DNA from: Gluconobacter wancherniae NBRC 103581
GTDB lineage: Bacteria > Pseudomonadota > Alphaproteobacteria > Acetobacterales > Acetobacteraceae
Reading direction: 5' to 3'
Length of the DNA: 64,000 bases
Assembly: GCF_007988885.1 (NCBI RefSeq)
Contig: NZ_BJUZ01000001.1
Span: 310,001 to 374,000 of the forward strand
Each line of letters opens with the position of its first letter. Within the stretch, counting starts at the first letter, position 1. The translations under genes and the position numbers were made by a program. Shown here piece after piece: positions 1 through 8,453 of the stretch. The notes below the pieces were generated by a model. That model was given only the letters and a program-made list of their open reading frames with translations. It did no database searches and was not told the origin of the DNA.

Positions 1-548
1 GCCTCAAGAGCGGCTTTCCAGTCCTTGATCGCGTCCTGTGTCAGGCCTTCGCGCTCCTCAACCTGGCCGAGAAGCATGTGCCCCATGGCATAATTCGGGT
101 CCGTCGCGGCCATGGATGTGACTTCGGCCTGAAGCTTGCGGATCATCTCCAGTGCTTTTGGATCCGGTGTCGTGTGCCGTTCTGAGAGTGGCTGCGGAGG
201 CAGGGATGGATGGCCGTTGACGATATAAAGGCCAAATGCTGCAAGAGGGATGAGGACAGCGATGCCGATGAGTGGTGTCAGGCTGCGTCCTGTTGCGGTT
301 TTCAGCTCAGGGTCGGCTGCTGCTTCATCGGCAGCCAGAAGGCGTCGCTGGATTTCCAGTCGTGCTGCATCAAATTCCTCGCCGTTCAGCAGGCCGATCG
401 TGCGATCCCGGTCGAGTTCCGTGAGTTGCCCTCTGTACAGGGCAAGCGCCGAGTCTCGTGCGTCCACGCGGTGGCGGACACGGCGCAGTCCCATAAGAGA
501 CGGAATAAGCACAATGGCCGCAACAATCAGGATTCCCAACCAGAACAA
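1..548 (-). CDS. ccmI: Cytochrome c maturation protein CcmI (CycH), 3' end outside window
   Basis: Last gene of the ccm operon, running off the left edge, so only the N-terminal ~182 residues are visible. CcmI is the membrane-bound apocytochrome c chaperone that presents the CxxCH peptide to the CcmF/CcmH ligation machinery on the periplasmic side. The frame opens with a hydrophobic segment (LFWLGILIVAAIVLI), then a short acidic/basic coiled region, a second membrane segment (PLIGIAVLIPLAAFGLYIV) and the start of TPR-like helices (ending GQVEEREGLTQDAIKDW). This two-TM plus TPR order is typical of CcmI. I chose the TTG at 548 because a GGGAG Shine-Dalgarno sits about 7 bases before it, overlapping the ccmH stop; no ATG or GTG is better placed. 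Confidence 0.85.
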   Translation of the reverse strand, partial: MFWLGILIVAAIVLIPSLMGLRRVRHRVDARDSALALYRGQLTELDRDRTIGLLNGEEFDAARLEIQRRLLAADEAAADPELKTATGRSLTPLIGIAVLIPLAAFGLYIVNGHPSLPPQPLSERHTTPDPKALEMIRKLQAEVTSMAATDPNYAMGHMLLGQVEEREGLTQDAIKDWKAALE

Positions 549-551
549 AAT

Positions 552-1010
552 CTACTCCCGGCCCGAAAGGGCATCCAGACGTGCGCGCTCATTATCTGTG
601 AGCGGCGAAGGGGTGGCGACACGGCGCATGGCCGTACGCCAGGCAATAAGAAGTCCTGCGATCAGAGCAACAAGCGGCATCAGCCACAAAAGTGCAGTGG
701 ACAGGGAGAAAGTGGGCGCAAGCCGGATAAATTCTCCGTAGCGCTGTGTCATCCAGTCCATGATCTGTTGGTCGCTCTTGCCTGCGGCGACCTGTTCACG
801 AACCACCTTGCGCAGATCACGGGCTAGGGGCGCACTGCTGTCCTCAATGCTTTCATTCTGACACACAAGGCAGCGCAGATGGGCGCCTATGGCCTCGGCG
901 CGCTTTTCCTGCGCCGGATTCGGCAGCATCTCGGACGGATCATCCACGGCAAAAGCCACGCCACCACAGACAAGACCCGCAGCAAGCAGGATAGCTGAAA
1001 GCCGTTTCAT
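552..1010 (-). CDS. ccmH: Cytochrome c maturation protein CcmH (CycL)
   Basis: Membrane-anchored thiol-disulfide protein that reduces or holds apocytochrome c for heme ligation. The 152-residue protein has a signal peptide (residues 1-21), the family motif LRCLVCQNESI with redox cysteines C47 and C50, and one C-terminal membrane span (about 103-124). This is the short single-domain CcmH, with the TPR part encoded separately by the next gene (ccmI), as usual in alphaproteobacteria. It starts at the base after the ccmG stop codon and its own stop abuts ccmI, so translation is probably coupled along the operon. Confidence 0.95.
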   Translation of the reverse strand: MKRLSAILLAAGLVCGGVAFAVDDPSEMLPNPAQEKRAEAIGAHLRCLVCQNESIEDSSAPLARDLRKVVREQVAAGKSDQQIMDWMTQRYGEFIRLAPTFSLSTALLWLMPLVALIAGLLIAWRTAMRRVATPSPLTDNERARLDALSGRE

Positions 1011-1565
1011 TCAGAGCCTCGCCAGATGCGGACGAATCTCGGACTCGAAGAGCGCTGGATCAAGGGCAGCACTTCCGTGCCAGACGATACGGCCGCCGGG
1101 CATCACCAGAAAACTCTCCGGGACGCCCGTCACGCCCCAGTCGATCGCAACCCGACCATGCCGGTCCGATGCGACGCGGGCATATGGTGTGCCATCACGC
1201 TTCACAAATGCGCTCGCATTTTCGGGTTTGTCTTCATAGGCCACGCCCCAGATTGGGAGGTCGCGCGATATGGCGCGCAGGCCAGGCATTTCCTGCACGC
1301 AGGGAATACACCAGGAAGCAAAGAAATTGACTAGAACCGGGCGTGTCTGGGCGCGGAGTTCGGCGTCCGTGAAGCCATCTCCCAAACCCGGTAGTCCGGG
1401 TATGGCGAAATTGGGGACAGGCTTGCCGACCTGAGGGTTGTTAATGGCGCGCGGATCAAAGGTGCCTGTGCGCATTCCACTCAGGATGCGCCAGAATCCC
1501 AGTCCCAGCACTCCGGCGCCAACGATGGGAAGCGCGGTGATGATACCGCGTCGGGTGGCGTTCAT
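1011..1565 (-). CDS. ccmG: Thiol:disulfide interchange protein CcmG (DsbE/CycY)
   Basis: Periplasmic thioredoxin-fold protein, tethered by an N-terminal membrane helix (about residues 9-28), that keeps the apocytochrome or CcmH cysteines reduced for heme attachment. The active site reads FFASWCIPC, with C86 and C89, followed by the conserved glutamate of the family (VQEMPGL). A cis-proline loop (VTGVPESF) lies near residue 150. The 184-residue length fits DsbE/CcmG. It sits between ccmF and ccmH in the standard operon order, 18 bases after ccmF. Confidence 0.95.
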   Translation of the reverse strand: MNATRRGIITALPIVGAGVLGLGFWRILSGMRTGTFDPRAINNPQVGKPVPNFAIPGLPGLGDGFTDAELRAQTRPVLVNFFASWCIPCVQEMPGLRAISRDLPIWGVAYEDKPENASAFVKRDGTPYARVASDRHGRVAIDWGVTGVPESFLVMPGGRIVWHGSAALDPALFESEIRPHLARL

Positions 1566-1583
1566 TCTCAGCCCCTTATCTGT

Positions 1584-3563
1584 TCAGGCACGAGCCATGT
1601 TGCGGATGCTGGAGCGCTTGGGGGCTCCAACCCGCAGGCGACGGTCCGAGAGGGAGAACGCGCCGCCAATGGCCATCACAAGCCCACCAAGCCACATCCA
1701 TGGTGCCAACGGGTTGCGGTGCAGGCGCAGGACGTAAGTGGTGTTTGCGCCAGAACCATGACGGTCCCCGATCACACCGTAAAGATCCGTAATCAGATTG
1801 GTGTGGATCGAGACTTCAGTTGTCGTCTGGTTCTGGGTGGTGAAGTCCCTGCGCTCGGGGTGCATGATTGTCACGAGACGGCCATTGTGATGGATTGCGA
1901 TGTCCGCCCGCATGGCTTTGTAATTCGGGCCGATACGGTCATGTACGTCCAGCAGGGTCCAGTCATCGCCGCCGAGGCTGCGTGTTTCGCCAACATGGAT
2001 TTCAACGATCGCATGCTCGGCCTGTGACATTCCGCAAAGACCCAGCACCACGATGCCGGCCCCGATATGTGCGAGTGCGGCGCCCCAGCTTGAGCGAGGC
2101 AGGGAGCGCGCACGGGCAATCATGCCCCGAACGCCAGTATGGCCAAGGCCCAGGCGGCGCAGAACGTCCGACACGGAAGCCGCAATCACCCAGATGGCCA
2201 GAATACCGCAGGCGACCGGGAGTATCCCGGAAAGCTTCCAGAAGCATAGTACGACACCAATAGCCGCAACACCTGTGGCGGCATAAAGATGCGAGAATGT
2301 TTTGGCGAGCTGCGCCCGTTTCCATGGAAGTGCCGTTCCGACGCCCATCGCAAGGAGTAGAGGCAGCGTGAGCGGAATGGTGGCGGAGTCAAAAAAGGGC
2401 TTGCCCACCGAGATCGTGCGCCCGAACAGAAGCTGCATGAATGGCGGGTACATGGTGCCCGTCACCACGACCGCGCAAATCGAGCACAACAGGATGTTGT
2501 TCAGGACCAGAGATCCTTCACGGGAGATCGGCGAGAACAGACCTCCCGACGTCAGTGACGGTGCGCGCCATGCAAACAGTGCCAGCGATCCGCCAATGAC
2601 CAGAGCCAGCAGGCCGAGAATGAACACGCCGCGTGCGGGGTCGTTAGCGAAGGCGTGGACCGAGTTCAGAATCCCGGAGCGGACAAGGAACGTGCCCGAG
2701 AGTGAGAATGAGAACGTCGCGATGGCAAGCAGGACCGTCCAGATTTTCAGGCCTTCGCGCTTTTCCACGACGATTGCGGAATGTACGAGGGCAGTGCCTG
2801 TAAGCCATGGGATCAGGGACGCATTTTCGACTGGATCCCAGAACCAGTAGCCACCCCATCCGAGGACATAATAGGACCACCAGGAACCCAGCGCGATCCC
2901 GCAGGTCAGGAAGCACCAGGCTGCGACTGCCCAAGGACGGACCCATCGGCCCCATGCGGCATCGACACGTCCCTCGATCAATGCGGCTACAGCGAACGCA
3001 AAAGGCACCGCGAAGCCGACATAGCCGGTGTAGAGAATAGGAGGGTGGAATGCGAGGCCGGGGTCCTGCAGAAGCGGGTTCATGCCCTGACCATCCATAG
3101 GGGCGGGGAACACCCGCTCGAATGGATCAGATGTCAGAAGGCAGAAGAGCTGGAAGCCTGCCGAAACCCCACCAAGGATCGCAAGGACACGGGCGCGAAG
3201 GATATCGGGGAGGTTGCGGCCGAAAACCGATACTGCCGCGCCGCAAAGGCCGAGAATGAGGGTCCATAGAAGGACAGAGCCCTCGTGATTTCCCCACACG
3301 CCGGTGATTTTATAGAGCAGCGGTTTAGCGATGGAGGAGTTAGCCGCGACGTTCTGGACTGAGAAATCGTCTCGTACGGCAGAGAGCACGAGGCATGCGA
3401 AAGACATTGCCAGAGCGATGAGCTGCGATACGGCAAGGTATGGGGCCAAGGCCACCATACGGCCATTGCGGCGGGCTGCTCCCCAGAGTGGGAGAACAAA
3501 CTGGACAAGCGCAAGAACGCAAGCGAGGGCCAGGGCAAAATGGCCCTGTTCAGGTCCGAACAT
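1584..3563 (-). CDS. ccmF: Cytochrome c heme lyase subunit CcmF
   Basis: Large polytopic membrane protein that, with CcmH and CcmI, forms the heme lyase attaching heme covalently to apocytochromes c in the periplasm. The 659-residue protein has many hydrophobic spans and the tryptophan-rich heme-handling segment GGYWFWDPVENASLIPWL around residues 233-250, diagnostic of the CcmF/CcmC/NrfE family. Family histidines lie nearby (for example WGNHEGS near residue 95). Length is typical. It starts 6 bases downstream of the ccmE stop. Confidence 0.97.
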   Translation of the reverse strand: MFGPEQGHFALALACVLALVQFVLPLWGAARRNGRMVALAPYLAVSQLIALAMSFACLVLSAVRDDFSVQNVAANSSIAKPLLYKITGVWGNHEGSVLLWTLILGLCGAAVSVFGRNLPDILRARVLAILGGVSAGFQLFCLLTSDPFERVFPAPMDGQGMNPLLQDPGLAFHPPILYTGYVGFAVPFAFAVAALIEGRVDAAWGRWVRPWAVAAWCFLTCGIALGSWWSYYVLGWGGYWFWDPVENASLIPWLTGTALVHSAIVVEKREGLKIWTVLLAIATFSFSLSGTFLVRSGILNSVHAFANDPARGVFILGLLALVIGGSLALFAWRAPSLTSGGLFSPISREGSLVLNNILLCSICAVVVTGTMYPPFMQLLFGRTISVGKPFFDSATIPLTLPLLLAMGVGTALPWKRAQLAKTFSHLYAATGVAAIGVVLCFWKLSGILPVACGILAIWVIAASVSDVLRRLGLGHTGVRGMIARARSLPRSSWGAALAHIGAGIVVLGLCGMSQAEHAIVEIHVGETRSLGGDDWTLLDVHDRIGPNYKAMRADIAIHHNGRLVTIMHPERRDFTTQNQTTTEVSIHTNLITDLYGVIGDRHGSGANTTYVLRLHRNPLAPWMWLGGLVMAIGGAFSLSDRRLRVGAPKRSSIRNMARA

Positions 3564-3569
3564 GAAAAA

Positions 3570-4100
3570 TCAGCCTCCGGTCTTTAAGGACTGGGTATCA
3601 GAGGCGGGCTTCTTCGCCGTCATGGTGTCCCAGCTTGAGGCATCTGGTGCCTTGCCAAAGCGCGGATCCCATTTTCCGGTGCGCTTGAGTTCGTCTGCAA
3701 CTTCTTTGGGCATGTATGTTTCATCATGTTTGGCGAGCACTTCGCTGGCGGTGAAATCACCATCCCGCTGGAGGCTGCCAAGGGCCACAACGCTTTGTCC
3801 TTCGCGGAACAGGTCGGGCAGGATGCCGGTGAAGTGCACCTCGATTGCCGCCTGTCCGTCTGTAATCTGGAAAGCGTTTACGGGCTCGCCGTTATGGGTT
3901 TCGCGGTGCAGGGAGCCCGCAACGACCATCCCGCCCAGCCGCACCGTCCGGTCTGCGGCGGGCGGGTGTGCCTTGAGCTGGGACGGGGCCATGAAGAAGA
4001 CGATATTCGATGAGAAAGCCCGGAGCGTGAGGCCAGCTGCCGAGCCGATACAGGCCACGCATGCAATGACCATCCACAGACGGCGTGTCTTGCGCTTCAT
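3570..4100 (-). CDS. ccmE: Cytochrome c maturation heme chaperone CcmE
   Basis: Periplasm-facing heme chaperone that binds heme covalently through a histidine and hands it to CcmF. The 176-residue protein has one N-terminal membrane anchor (about 8-28), an OB-fold beta domain and the signature LAKHDETYMP, where H125 is the heme-attaching histidine and Y129 the conserved tyrosine. The start ATG overlaps the ccmD stop by the sequence ATGA, indicating translational coupling. Confidence 0.97.
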   Translation of the reverse strand: MKRKTRRLWMVIACVACIGSAAGLTLRAFSSNIVFFMAPSQLKAHPPAADRTVRLGGMVVAGSLHRETHNGEPVNAFQITDGQAAIEVHFTGILPDLFREGQSVVALGSLQRDGDFTASEVLAKHDETYMPKEVADELKRTGKWDPRFGKAPDASSWDTMTAKKPASDTQSLKTGG

Positions 4101-4261
4101 GCTGCAGTTCCCCGGCGTCGGCTGTGGCCTTCAACAGCGGCTAAACGGGCTTTTGAACGCCTGAGGCGCAGCATCGCGCTGATGGCCAGAAAAGCCGAGC
4201 AACCCAGTGTCAGGGCGTAGGATGCCGCGATGTATTGCCAGTGAGCGGGAAGATTGGTCAT
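4097..4261 (-). CDS. ccmD: Heme exporter protein CcmD, 54 aa
   Basis: Small membrane protein that in the family helps release holo-CcmE from the CcmABC complex. The frame encodes 54 residues beginning MTNLPAHWQYIAASYALTLG: a single N-terminal membrane span followed by a basic tail (LRLRRSKARL), exactly the CcmD layout. It overlaps ccmC upstream and ccmE downstream by ATGA at both ends, so its place between ccmC and ccmE and its coupling are clear. Sequence similarity in this family is weak, so the call rests on size, topology and position. Confidence 0.9.
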   Translation of the reverse strand: MTNLPAHWQYIAASYALTLGCSAFLAISAMLRLRRSKARLAAVEGHSRRRGTAA

Positions 4262-5097
4262 GCGGCGTGCGTATCCGTGCGATCAAGGCGCGACCGTGCC
4301 AGAAGTTGGCGCGTGCGGCTTTCGTGGATGGCGGCGCTGAGCCGCGTGAAAATGACGGCGGCAACACCAAGCGTAAAGCCAAGCGTTGTGAGCAGCAGAG
4401 GCCACAGCATGGTCAGGGACATGGTGGGGGCGCCGGTCAGCGTGATGCTGTCTGGCTGGTGCAGGGTGTTCCACCATTGCACACTGAATTTGATGATCGG
4501 CAGGTCAACGGCACCTGCGAGCGCCAGAACAGCGGCGGCTTTCTGGCCGCGTGCGGGTTCGTCGAATGCGCGGATTAGGGCGATATGACCCAGATACAGG
4601 AAAAACAGGACCAGAACGGATGTCAGCCGTGCATCCCACACCCACCATGTCCCCCACATTGGCTCACCCCAAAGGGAGCCTGTGACAAGGCAAAGTGCGG
4701 CAGCGCAGGCTCCGACAGGACCAATCTCGATCGCAGCCAGATCAGCCAGAGGATGACGCCAAACCAGAGAAAGCACGCTGCAGACGGCAAGTCCGAGATA
4801 ACAGGAGGATGCGAGCCAGGCCATCGGCACATGCACGTACATGATGCGGACAGTCTCGCCTTGCTGCCAGTCTGCCGGAGCAAAGAACAGGCCCCACGCA
4901 ACTCCGGCGCCGAGAAATAGCAACGCTCCGGCTGTCAGCCAGGGGAGAAGGACGCGGGACAACCGCAGGAACTGCCCCGGATTGGCGTATCGATGGAGCA
5001 GATTGGGCGTGGCGCGCACGGGAACTTGCAACTCCGTAAAGGTTCCCGTTTGAAATAGTCCGAAGTACTCCGCGGCGAAAGGGGCGCGTTGTCTCAT
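4258..5097 (-). CDS. ccmC: Heme exporter / CcmE heme-loading protein CcmC
   Basis: Six-span membrane protein that presents heme to CcmE. The tryptophan-rich motif WGTWWVWDARLTS and the flanking conserved histidines (MYVHVPMAW; YLGHIALIRAF) identify it. The start is uncertain. ATG at 5097 gives 279 residues and leaves about 70 bases to the divergent EVE gene; an internal GTG at 5019 gives a length closer to typical CcmC and begins just before the conserved LHRYANPGQFLRLSR. It is the first gene of the operon here: no ccmA or ccmB lies directly upstream, so the ABC-transporter half is presumably encoded elsewhere. Confidence 0.93.
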   Translation of the reverse strand: MRQRAPFAAEYFGLFQTGTFTELQVPVRATPNLLHRYANPGQFLRLSRVLLPWLTAGALLFLGAGVAWGLFFAPADWQQGETVRIMYVHVPMAWLASSCYLGLAVCSVLSLVWRHPLADLAAIEIGPVGACAAALCLVTGSLWGEPMWGTWWVWDARLTSVLVLFFLYLGHIALIRAFDEPARGQKAAAVLALAGAVDLPIIKFSVQWWNTLHQPDSITLTGAPTMSLTMLWPLLLTTLGFTLGVAAVIFTRLSAAIHESRTRQLLARSRLDRTDTHAA

Positions 5098-5167
5098 TGT
5101 TCCGATCACTGTTATCACGTTTACCTGAGTGACGGGCAAATGGTCGTGTTCGGCGGAGGAGAAACGT

Positions 5168-5590
5168 GTGGCGTACTGGCTTGTAAAATCTGAACCCGAA
5201 GCATTTTCATGGGCACAGCAGGTGCATAATGTGGTCGAGCCATGGACGGGGGTGCGCAACTATCAGGCGCGCAACAATCTCGCAGCCATGAAGACTGGTG
5301 ATCTGGCGTTTTTTTACCACTCGGTCAGTGAGAAGCGTATCGTGGGCGTGGTTGAAGTGGTGCGGGAAGCTTATCCGGACCCTACGTCAGAAGACCCGCG
5401 ATGGGTCTGCGTTGATGTCAGGGCTTATGGAGCGTTCGGTAAGCCGATTAGCCTTGCAGGCATTAAGGCTGACCCAGAGCTTTCGGAAATGGCTCTTCTC
5501 AAGCAGTCACGCCTGTCTGTAGCGCCGGTAACGGATGATGAATTTCGGTATCTGACGGACCGGGGTGCGTGGGTCCGCCCGGCAAAGTAG
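5168..5590 (+). CDS. EVE-domain protein (PUA-like, YdcG/THYN1 family)
   Basis: Protein of about 140 residues with a complete EVE domain: it begins AYWLVKSEPEAFSW, followed by the WTGVRNYQARNNL segment and the GDLAFFYHS strand that form the ligand pocket. EVE domains resemble YTH/PUA domains and are thought to bind modified bases in RNA or DNA; the physiological ligand here is unknown. I chose GTG at 5168 because a strong GGAGGAG ribosome site lies 6 bases upstream and homologues start AYWLVKSEP; the open frame extends to 5129 but that leader is not conserved-looking. It is divergent from ccmC and transcribed alone. Confidence 0.9.
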   Translation: MAYWLVKSEPEAFSWAQQVHNVVEPWTGVRNYQARNNLAAMKTGDLAFFYHSVSEKRIVGVVEVVREAYPDPTSEDPRWVCVDVRAYGAFGKPISLAGIKADPELSEMALLKQSRLSVAPVTDDEFRYLTDRGAWVRPAK

Positions 5591-5613
5591 CCGGGCTGTC
5601 GCGAGTCTTAATC

Positions 5614-6108
5614 TTAGTGAATGGGGGATGCGTCCCCGTTCACCAGAATATTCGTCTGACCATTTGACGGATGCCCGGCATAGGTCGCGGGGGTGTCTTC
5701 GTTATAATAGGGCGATGTTACTGGGGCATTGAAAATGACCGGAACGCCGAAGATGCTGAAATGCGACGGCAGATTGTTCGGGCCGTTGGTTTTCTGCTCT
5801 GCGTTGGGGCCGGGCAAGCCTAGCGGCTCATGCGTTCGTACCGTGGCGCTGTAGTTGGCAAGAGCTGTCTCCGAGTCCTCGACCTCTTCATAACCATGTG
5901 GCGGTGGAGGGGCGCCACCATCGGGCAATGCGACCTGCTGGGCCGGTGTGAGAGGCTTCTGTGCAGTTGCGAGAGACGGCGTGGAAGGCGCAAGGGTATT
6001 CACTGCACCCGAAGCATGAGAATGATGCGGATGTGCTGCTATGGCCGGTGAGGCCAGCACGGTGGCTAGAATGGGGATGGAAAGGATCCACCTGGGCGAT
6101 GTGGTCAT
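5614..6108 (-). CDS. Secreted protein of unknown function
   Basis: Not recognised. The 164-residue product has a clear signal peptide (MTTSPRWILSIPILATVLAS, cleavage likely after PAIA near residue 25), a His-rich stretch just after it (AHPHHSHAS), a Pro/Ala-rich low-complexity middle and an Asn/Pro-rich C-terminal part ending TNILVNGDASPIH. No cysteines or catalytic motifs are apparent. The start at 6108 has an AAGGAGAG ribosome site; a longer frame upstream lacks one. It converges with the EVE gene (23 bases between stops). Probably periplasmic or envelope-associated, and lineage-restricted. Confidence 0.75.
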   Translation of the reverse strand: MTTSPRWILSIPILATVLASPAIAAHPHHSHASGAVNTLAPSTPSLATAQKPLTPAQQVALPDGGAPPPPHGYEEVEDSETALANYSATVRTHEPLGLPGPNAEQKTNGPNNLPSHFSIFGVPVIFNAPVTSPYYNEDTPATYAGHPSNGQTNILVNGDASPIH

Positions 6109-6227
6109 TTTGGTCACTCTCCTTCCCCTGAGGGCGCTGGCATGAAGCCCGATGCCCTCATGATACGTTATAAAGCTGGATACCGGGTAACTGGTTTCAG
6201 GTCTTACGAACAGGAGTTTTGATCGCC

Positions 6228-7058
6228 ATGACCGTAGAGAATGGCTCGCAGCTTCCAACCAGCCAATTTGCATCCCTCGCGCTGGATGGGGACTCGCTTG
6301 CACAGCTTCAGTCTGTTCTGGCGAAGGTTGAACAGGGGCGTGGCGTGCTGGTGCGTCTGGCTGACCTCATGGGGGGGGCGGTAGGGCAGGCTGCCCGACT
6401 CGGTCTGAAGGGTATAGGGCTGGCGCCGTCAGTTCAGGAAAAGATCCAGAAGACTGCCGAGATAGCCATCAGCCGCGCATTCAATGTCGCGATTGTCGGC
6501 ATCAACAACGACGTCCCTGCTGAGCGTGCGCCCTGGCGCGAGAATGCCGGTCAGGCGGCAGTTGCTGTTTCCGGCGCCTTGGGAGGGTTTGGTGGCATCA
6601 TCGGGATTGCCCCGGATATCGGCTTCACCACGCTCACCATCATGCGTGAGATCGCGCAGGTCGCACGCGAGGAGGGGGAGGACCTGCGGGACGAAGACAC
6701 GCGCCGCGCCTGTCTGGAAGTGTTTGCGCTCAGAAGTTTTGTCAGTGGTCGCAAGGATGAGGAAAACGAACTCGGCTTCTTCTCCGCTCGGGCTTTGCTA
6801 CGTGGTCGTCCGGTCGTGATGCTGGTTGCTGAGGTTGCCTCTCATTACGGCATTGGCCTGTCGCGTAAATTCGCAGTTCAGATGGTTCCTGTGGCCGGTG
6901 CGCTTTGTGGTGCGTCTTTGAATGCTGCGTTTCTGGCCCATTATCGCGCTGTTGCGCGGGCACATTTCACGATCCGTCGTCTGGAACGAAAGCATGGCGT
7001 GGCCGTTCGTGAAGCAGCGGAAGATATGCGGGAAGGGGCGTCCGAGACGTTTTCCTGA
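6228..7058 (+). CDS. EcsC-family protein
   Basis: The 276-residue protein carries an EcsC-like domain: a hydrophobic glycine-rich stretch (SGALGGFGGIIGIAPDIGFTTLTIMREIAQVAREEGEDL) followed by ALRSFVSGRKDEENELG and a second glycine/alanine-rich segment (VPVAGALCGASLNAAFL). EcsC was first seen next to a Bacillus ABC transporter, but its biochemical role is unknown. I prefer ATG at 6228 because the AGGAG at 6212-6216 is too close to the in-frame TTG at 6219. It is followed 32 bases later by a MAPEG protein, so the two are probably co-transcribed. Confidence 0.8.
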   Translation: MTVENGSQLPTSQFASLALDGDSLAQLQSVLAKVEQGRGVLVRLADLMGGAVGQAARLGLKGIGLAPSVQEKIQKTAEIAISRAFNVAIVGINNDVPAERAPWRENAGQAAVAVSGALGGFGGIIGIAPDIGFTTLTIMREIAQVAREEGEDLRDEDTRRACLEVFALRSFVSGRKDEENELGFFSARALLRGRPVVMLVAEVASHYGIGLSRKFAVQMVPVAGALCGASLNAAFLAHYRAVARAHFTIRRLERKHGVAVREAAEDMREGASETFS

Positions 7059-7090
7059 CGGTCTGCTGAACTGCATCGCAGGAGTAAAGA

Positions 7091-7480
7091 ATGTCTACGG
7101 GTCTGATATGGCTGGGCTGTACGCTTTTTCTGGCGTTAGCCCAGATATTCCTTGCAGCTGCGGCCAAGCGCCAGCAGGACAGCACAAGCTGGGCGATGGG
7201 CAATCGTGATGGCGAGCTGCCGCACTATACTGGTGTTGCTGCGCGTCTCAGCCGGGCGCAGCAGAACCTGTTCGAGACGCTGCCGATTTTTATCGGCGCG
7301 GTGCTGCTTGCCCATGTGTCGGGGCATGATGGCAGGATGGTCGCGTGGGGTGCGGGCCTCTATTTCTGGGCACGGGTGCTTTATGTTCCGGCCTATGCGT
7401 ATGGCTGGGGCCCGCGGCGGACAATGATATGGTTCGTCTCGATCCTGGGGCTACTTCTGGTGTTTGCCGGGCTGCTCTGA
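7091..7480 (+). CDS. MAPEG-family membrane protein
   Basis: The 129-residue protein has four hydrophobic segments and the MAPEG family pattern, including RLSRAQQNLFETLPIFIGAVLLAH in the second helix and a RVLYVPAYAYGW segment in the third. MAPEG proteins include eukaryotic glutathione/eicosanoid enzymes; the short bacterial members are mostly uncharacterised inner-membrane proteins. The conserved asparagine and glutamate in the NLFETLP helix are present. It lies directly downstream of the EcsC-like gene. Confidence 0.85.
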   Translation: MSTGLIWLGCTLFLALAQIFLAAAAKRQQDSTSWAMGNRDGELPHYTGVAARLSRAQQNLFETLPIFIGAVLLAHVSGHDGRMVAWGAGLYFWARVLYVPAYAYGWGPRRTMIWFVSILGLLLVFAGLL

Positions 7481-7503
7481 ACGCGAAAGAGCAGGCCGTG
7501 GTG

Positions 7504-7677
7504 TTATCCGCGCACCTGGTGGCTACGGGAACGCCAGAGATCCAAGGTCCCGGAGATCACAATCCCGATCAGGCAGACCACGGCGAGCATGGAAAACACG
7601 CCGTGCCAGCCCGGAGCGATCAGACGCAGTATTCCGATAATGACAAGACAGGTCGCATAAACAAAAGCGAGCGGCAT
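7504..7677 (-). CDS. Small two-span membrane protein, 57 aa
   Basis: A short open frame (57 residues, starting MPLAFVYATCLVIIGILRLI) with two hydrophobic helices separated by APGWHG and a basic, polar C-terminus (LWRSRSHQVRG). An AAGGGA ribosome site lies about 8 bases upstream of ATG 7677. It fills the otherwise empty space between the MAPEG gene and aat, with its stop 24 bases past the MAPEG stop in convergent orientation. Function unknown; the amphipathic layout and ribosome site argue for a real gene, though the frame is short. Confidence 0.65.
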   Translation of the reverse strand: MPLAFVYATCLVIIGILRLIAPGWHGVFSMLAVVCLIGIVISGTLDLWRSRSHQVRG

Positions 7678-7790
7678 GGTTTATTCCCTTGAAGCCGAAC
7701 CGGGCCTATCACAGTCAGATGTGCAAGCGCCAGAGATCTCTCTTCAAGTGTGCATTGAATATACAGAATTGTTGAAAAGACTTTGGCTTC

Positions 7791-8453
7791 ATGACTGACA
7801 TTACTCCGGAACTTGTCCTGAGAGCATATGCATCGGGTCTGTTTCCGATGGCGCCCGACCGGGACAGCCCTGAACTGGAATGGTATTCACCAGAGGAGCG
7901 CGGAATTCTTCCTCTGGACGGCATGATCGTATCGCGGAAGCTTATGAGGCTTGCTCTTTCGGGCAAATATTCGGTGTCTTCCGATACGGCCTTCGCAGAG
8001 GTGATGGATGCCTGCGCCGAACCAGCTCCCGGGCGTGAAGACACATGGATCAGCGAGCGCATTCGCGGTCTGTACTGCGCCCTGCATGGCATGGGGCAGG
8101 CGCATTCGGTTGAGGTCCGGCGCGATGGAAAGCTGGTAGGCGGGCTTTATGGGGTCTCCCTCGCCGGGGCTTTTTTCGGAGAGAGCATGTTCTCCCGTGA
8201 AAGCGATGTATCGAAGCTTGCGCTCGTTCATCTTGTCGCCGGACTGCAGAAGGGGCGCTATCGCCTTCTGGATACGCAGTATACAACGTCACATCTGACA
8301 GGGCTCGGGGGGATCGGCATTCCGGCCGATGATTACCGCGCCTTGCTTCATCAGGCTTTGACGGTCAAGGCGTCATGGCCATGTGATTTCAGTCTTTCCG
8401 CCTTGCGCGAGTTCATCGTGCCTCTGCGGCGACATTCGGGAGATCCGTCATGA
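7791..8453 (+). CDS. aat: Leucyl/phenylalanyl-tRNA--protein transferase
   Basis: Cytoplasmic enzyme that attaches Leu or Phe to proteins with N-terminal Lys or Arg, marking them for ClpS/ClpAP degradation (N-degron pathway). The 220-residue protein shows the Aat signature: YASGLFPMA near the N-terminus, WYSPEERGILPLD, the core segment HSVEVRRDGKLVGGLYGVSLAGAFFGESMFS, and LLDTQYTTSHLTGLGG. Length is normal for the alphaproteobacterial form. No strong ribosome site is visible. The stop overlaps the next start (ATGA), coupling it to two secreted proteins of unrelated type. Confidence 0.96.
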   Translation: MTDITPELVLRAYASGLFPMAPDRDSPELEWYSPEERGILPLDGMIVSRKLMRLALSGKYSVSSDTAFAEVMDACAEPAPGREDTWISERIRGLYCALHGMGQAHSVEVRRDGKLVGGLYGVSLAGAFFGESMFSRESDVSKLALVHLVAGLQKGRYRLLDTQYTTSHLTGLGGIGIPADDYRALLHQALTVKASWPCDFSLSALREFIVPLRRHSGDPS

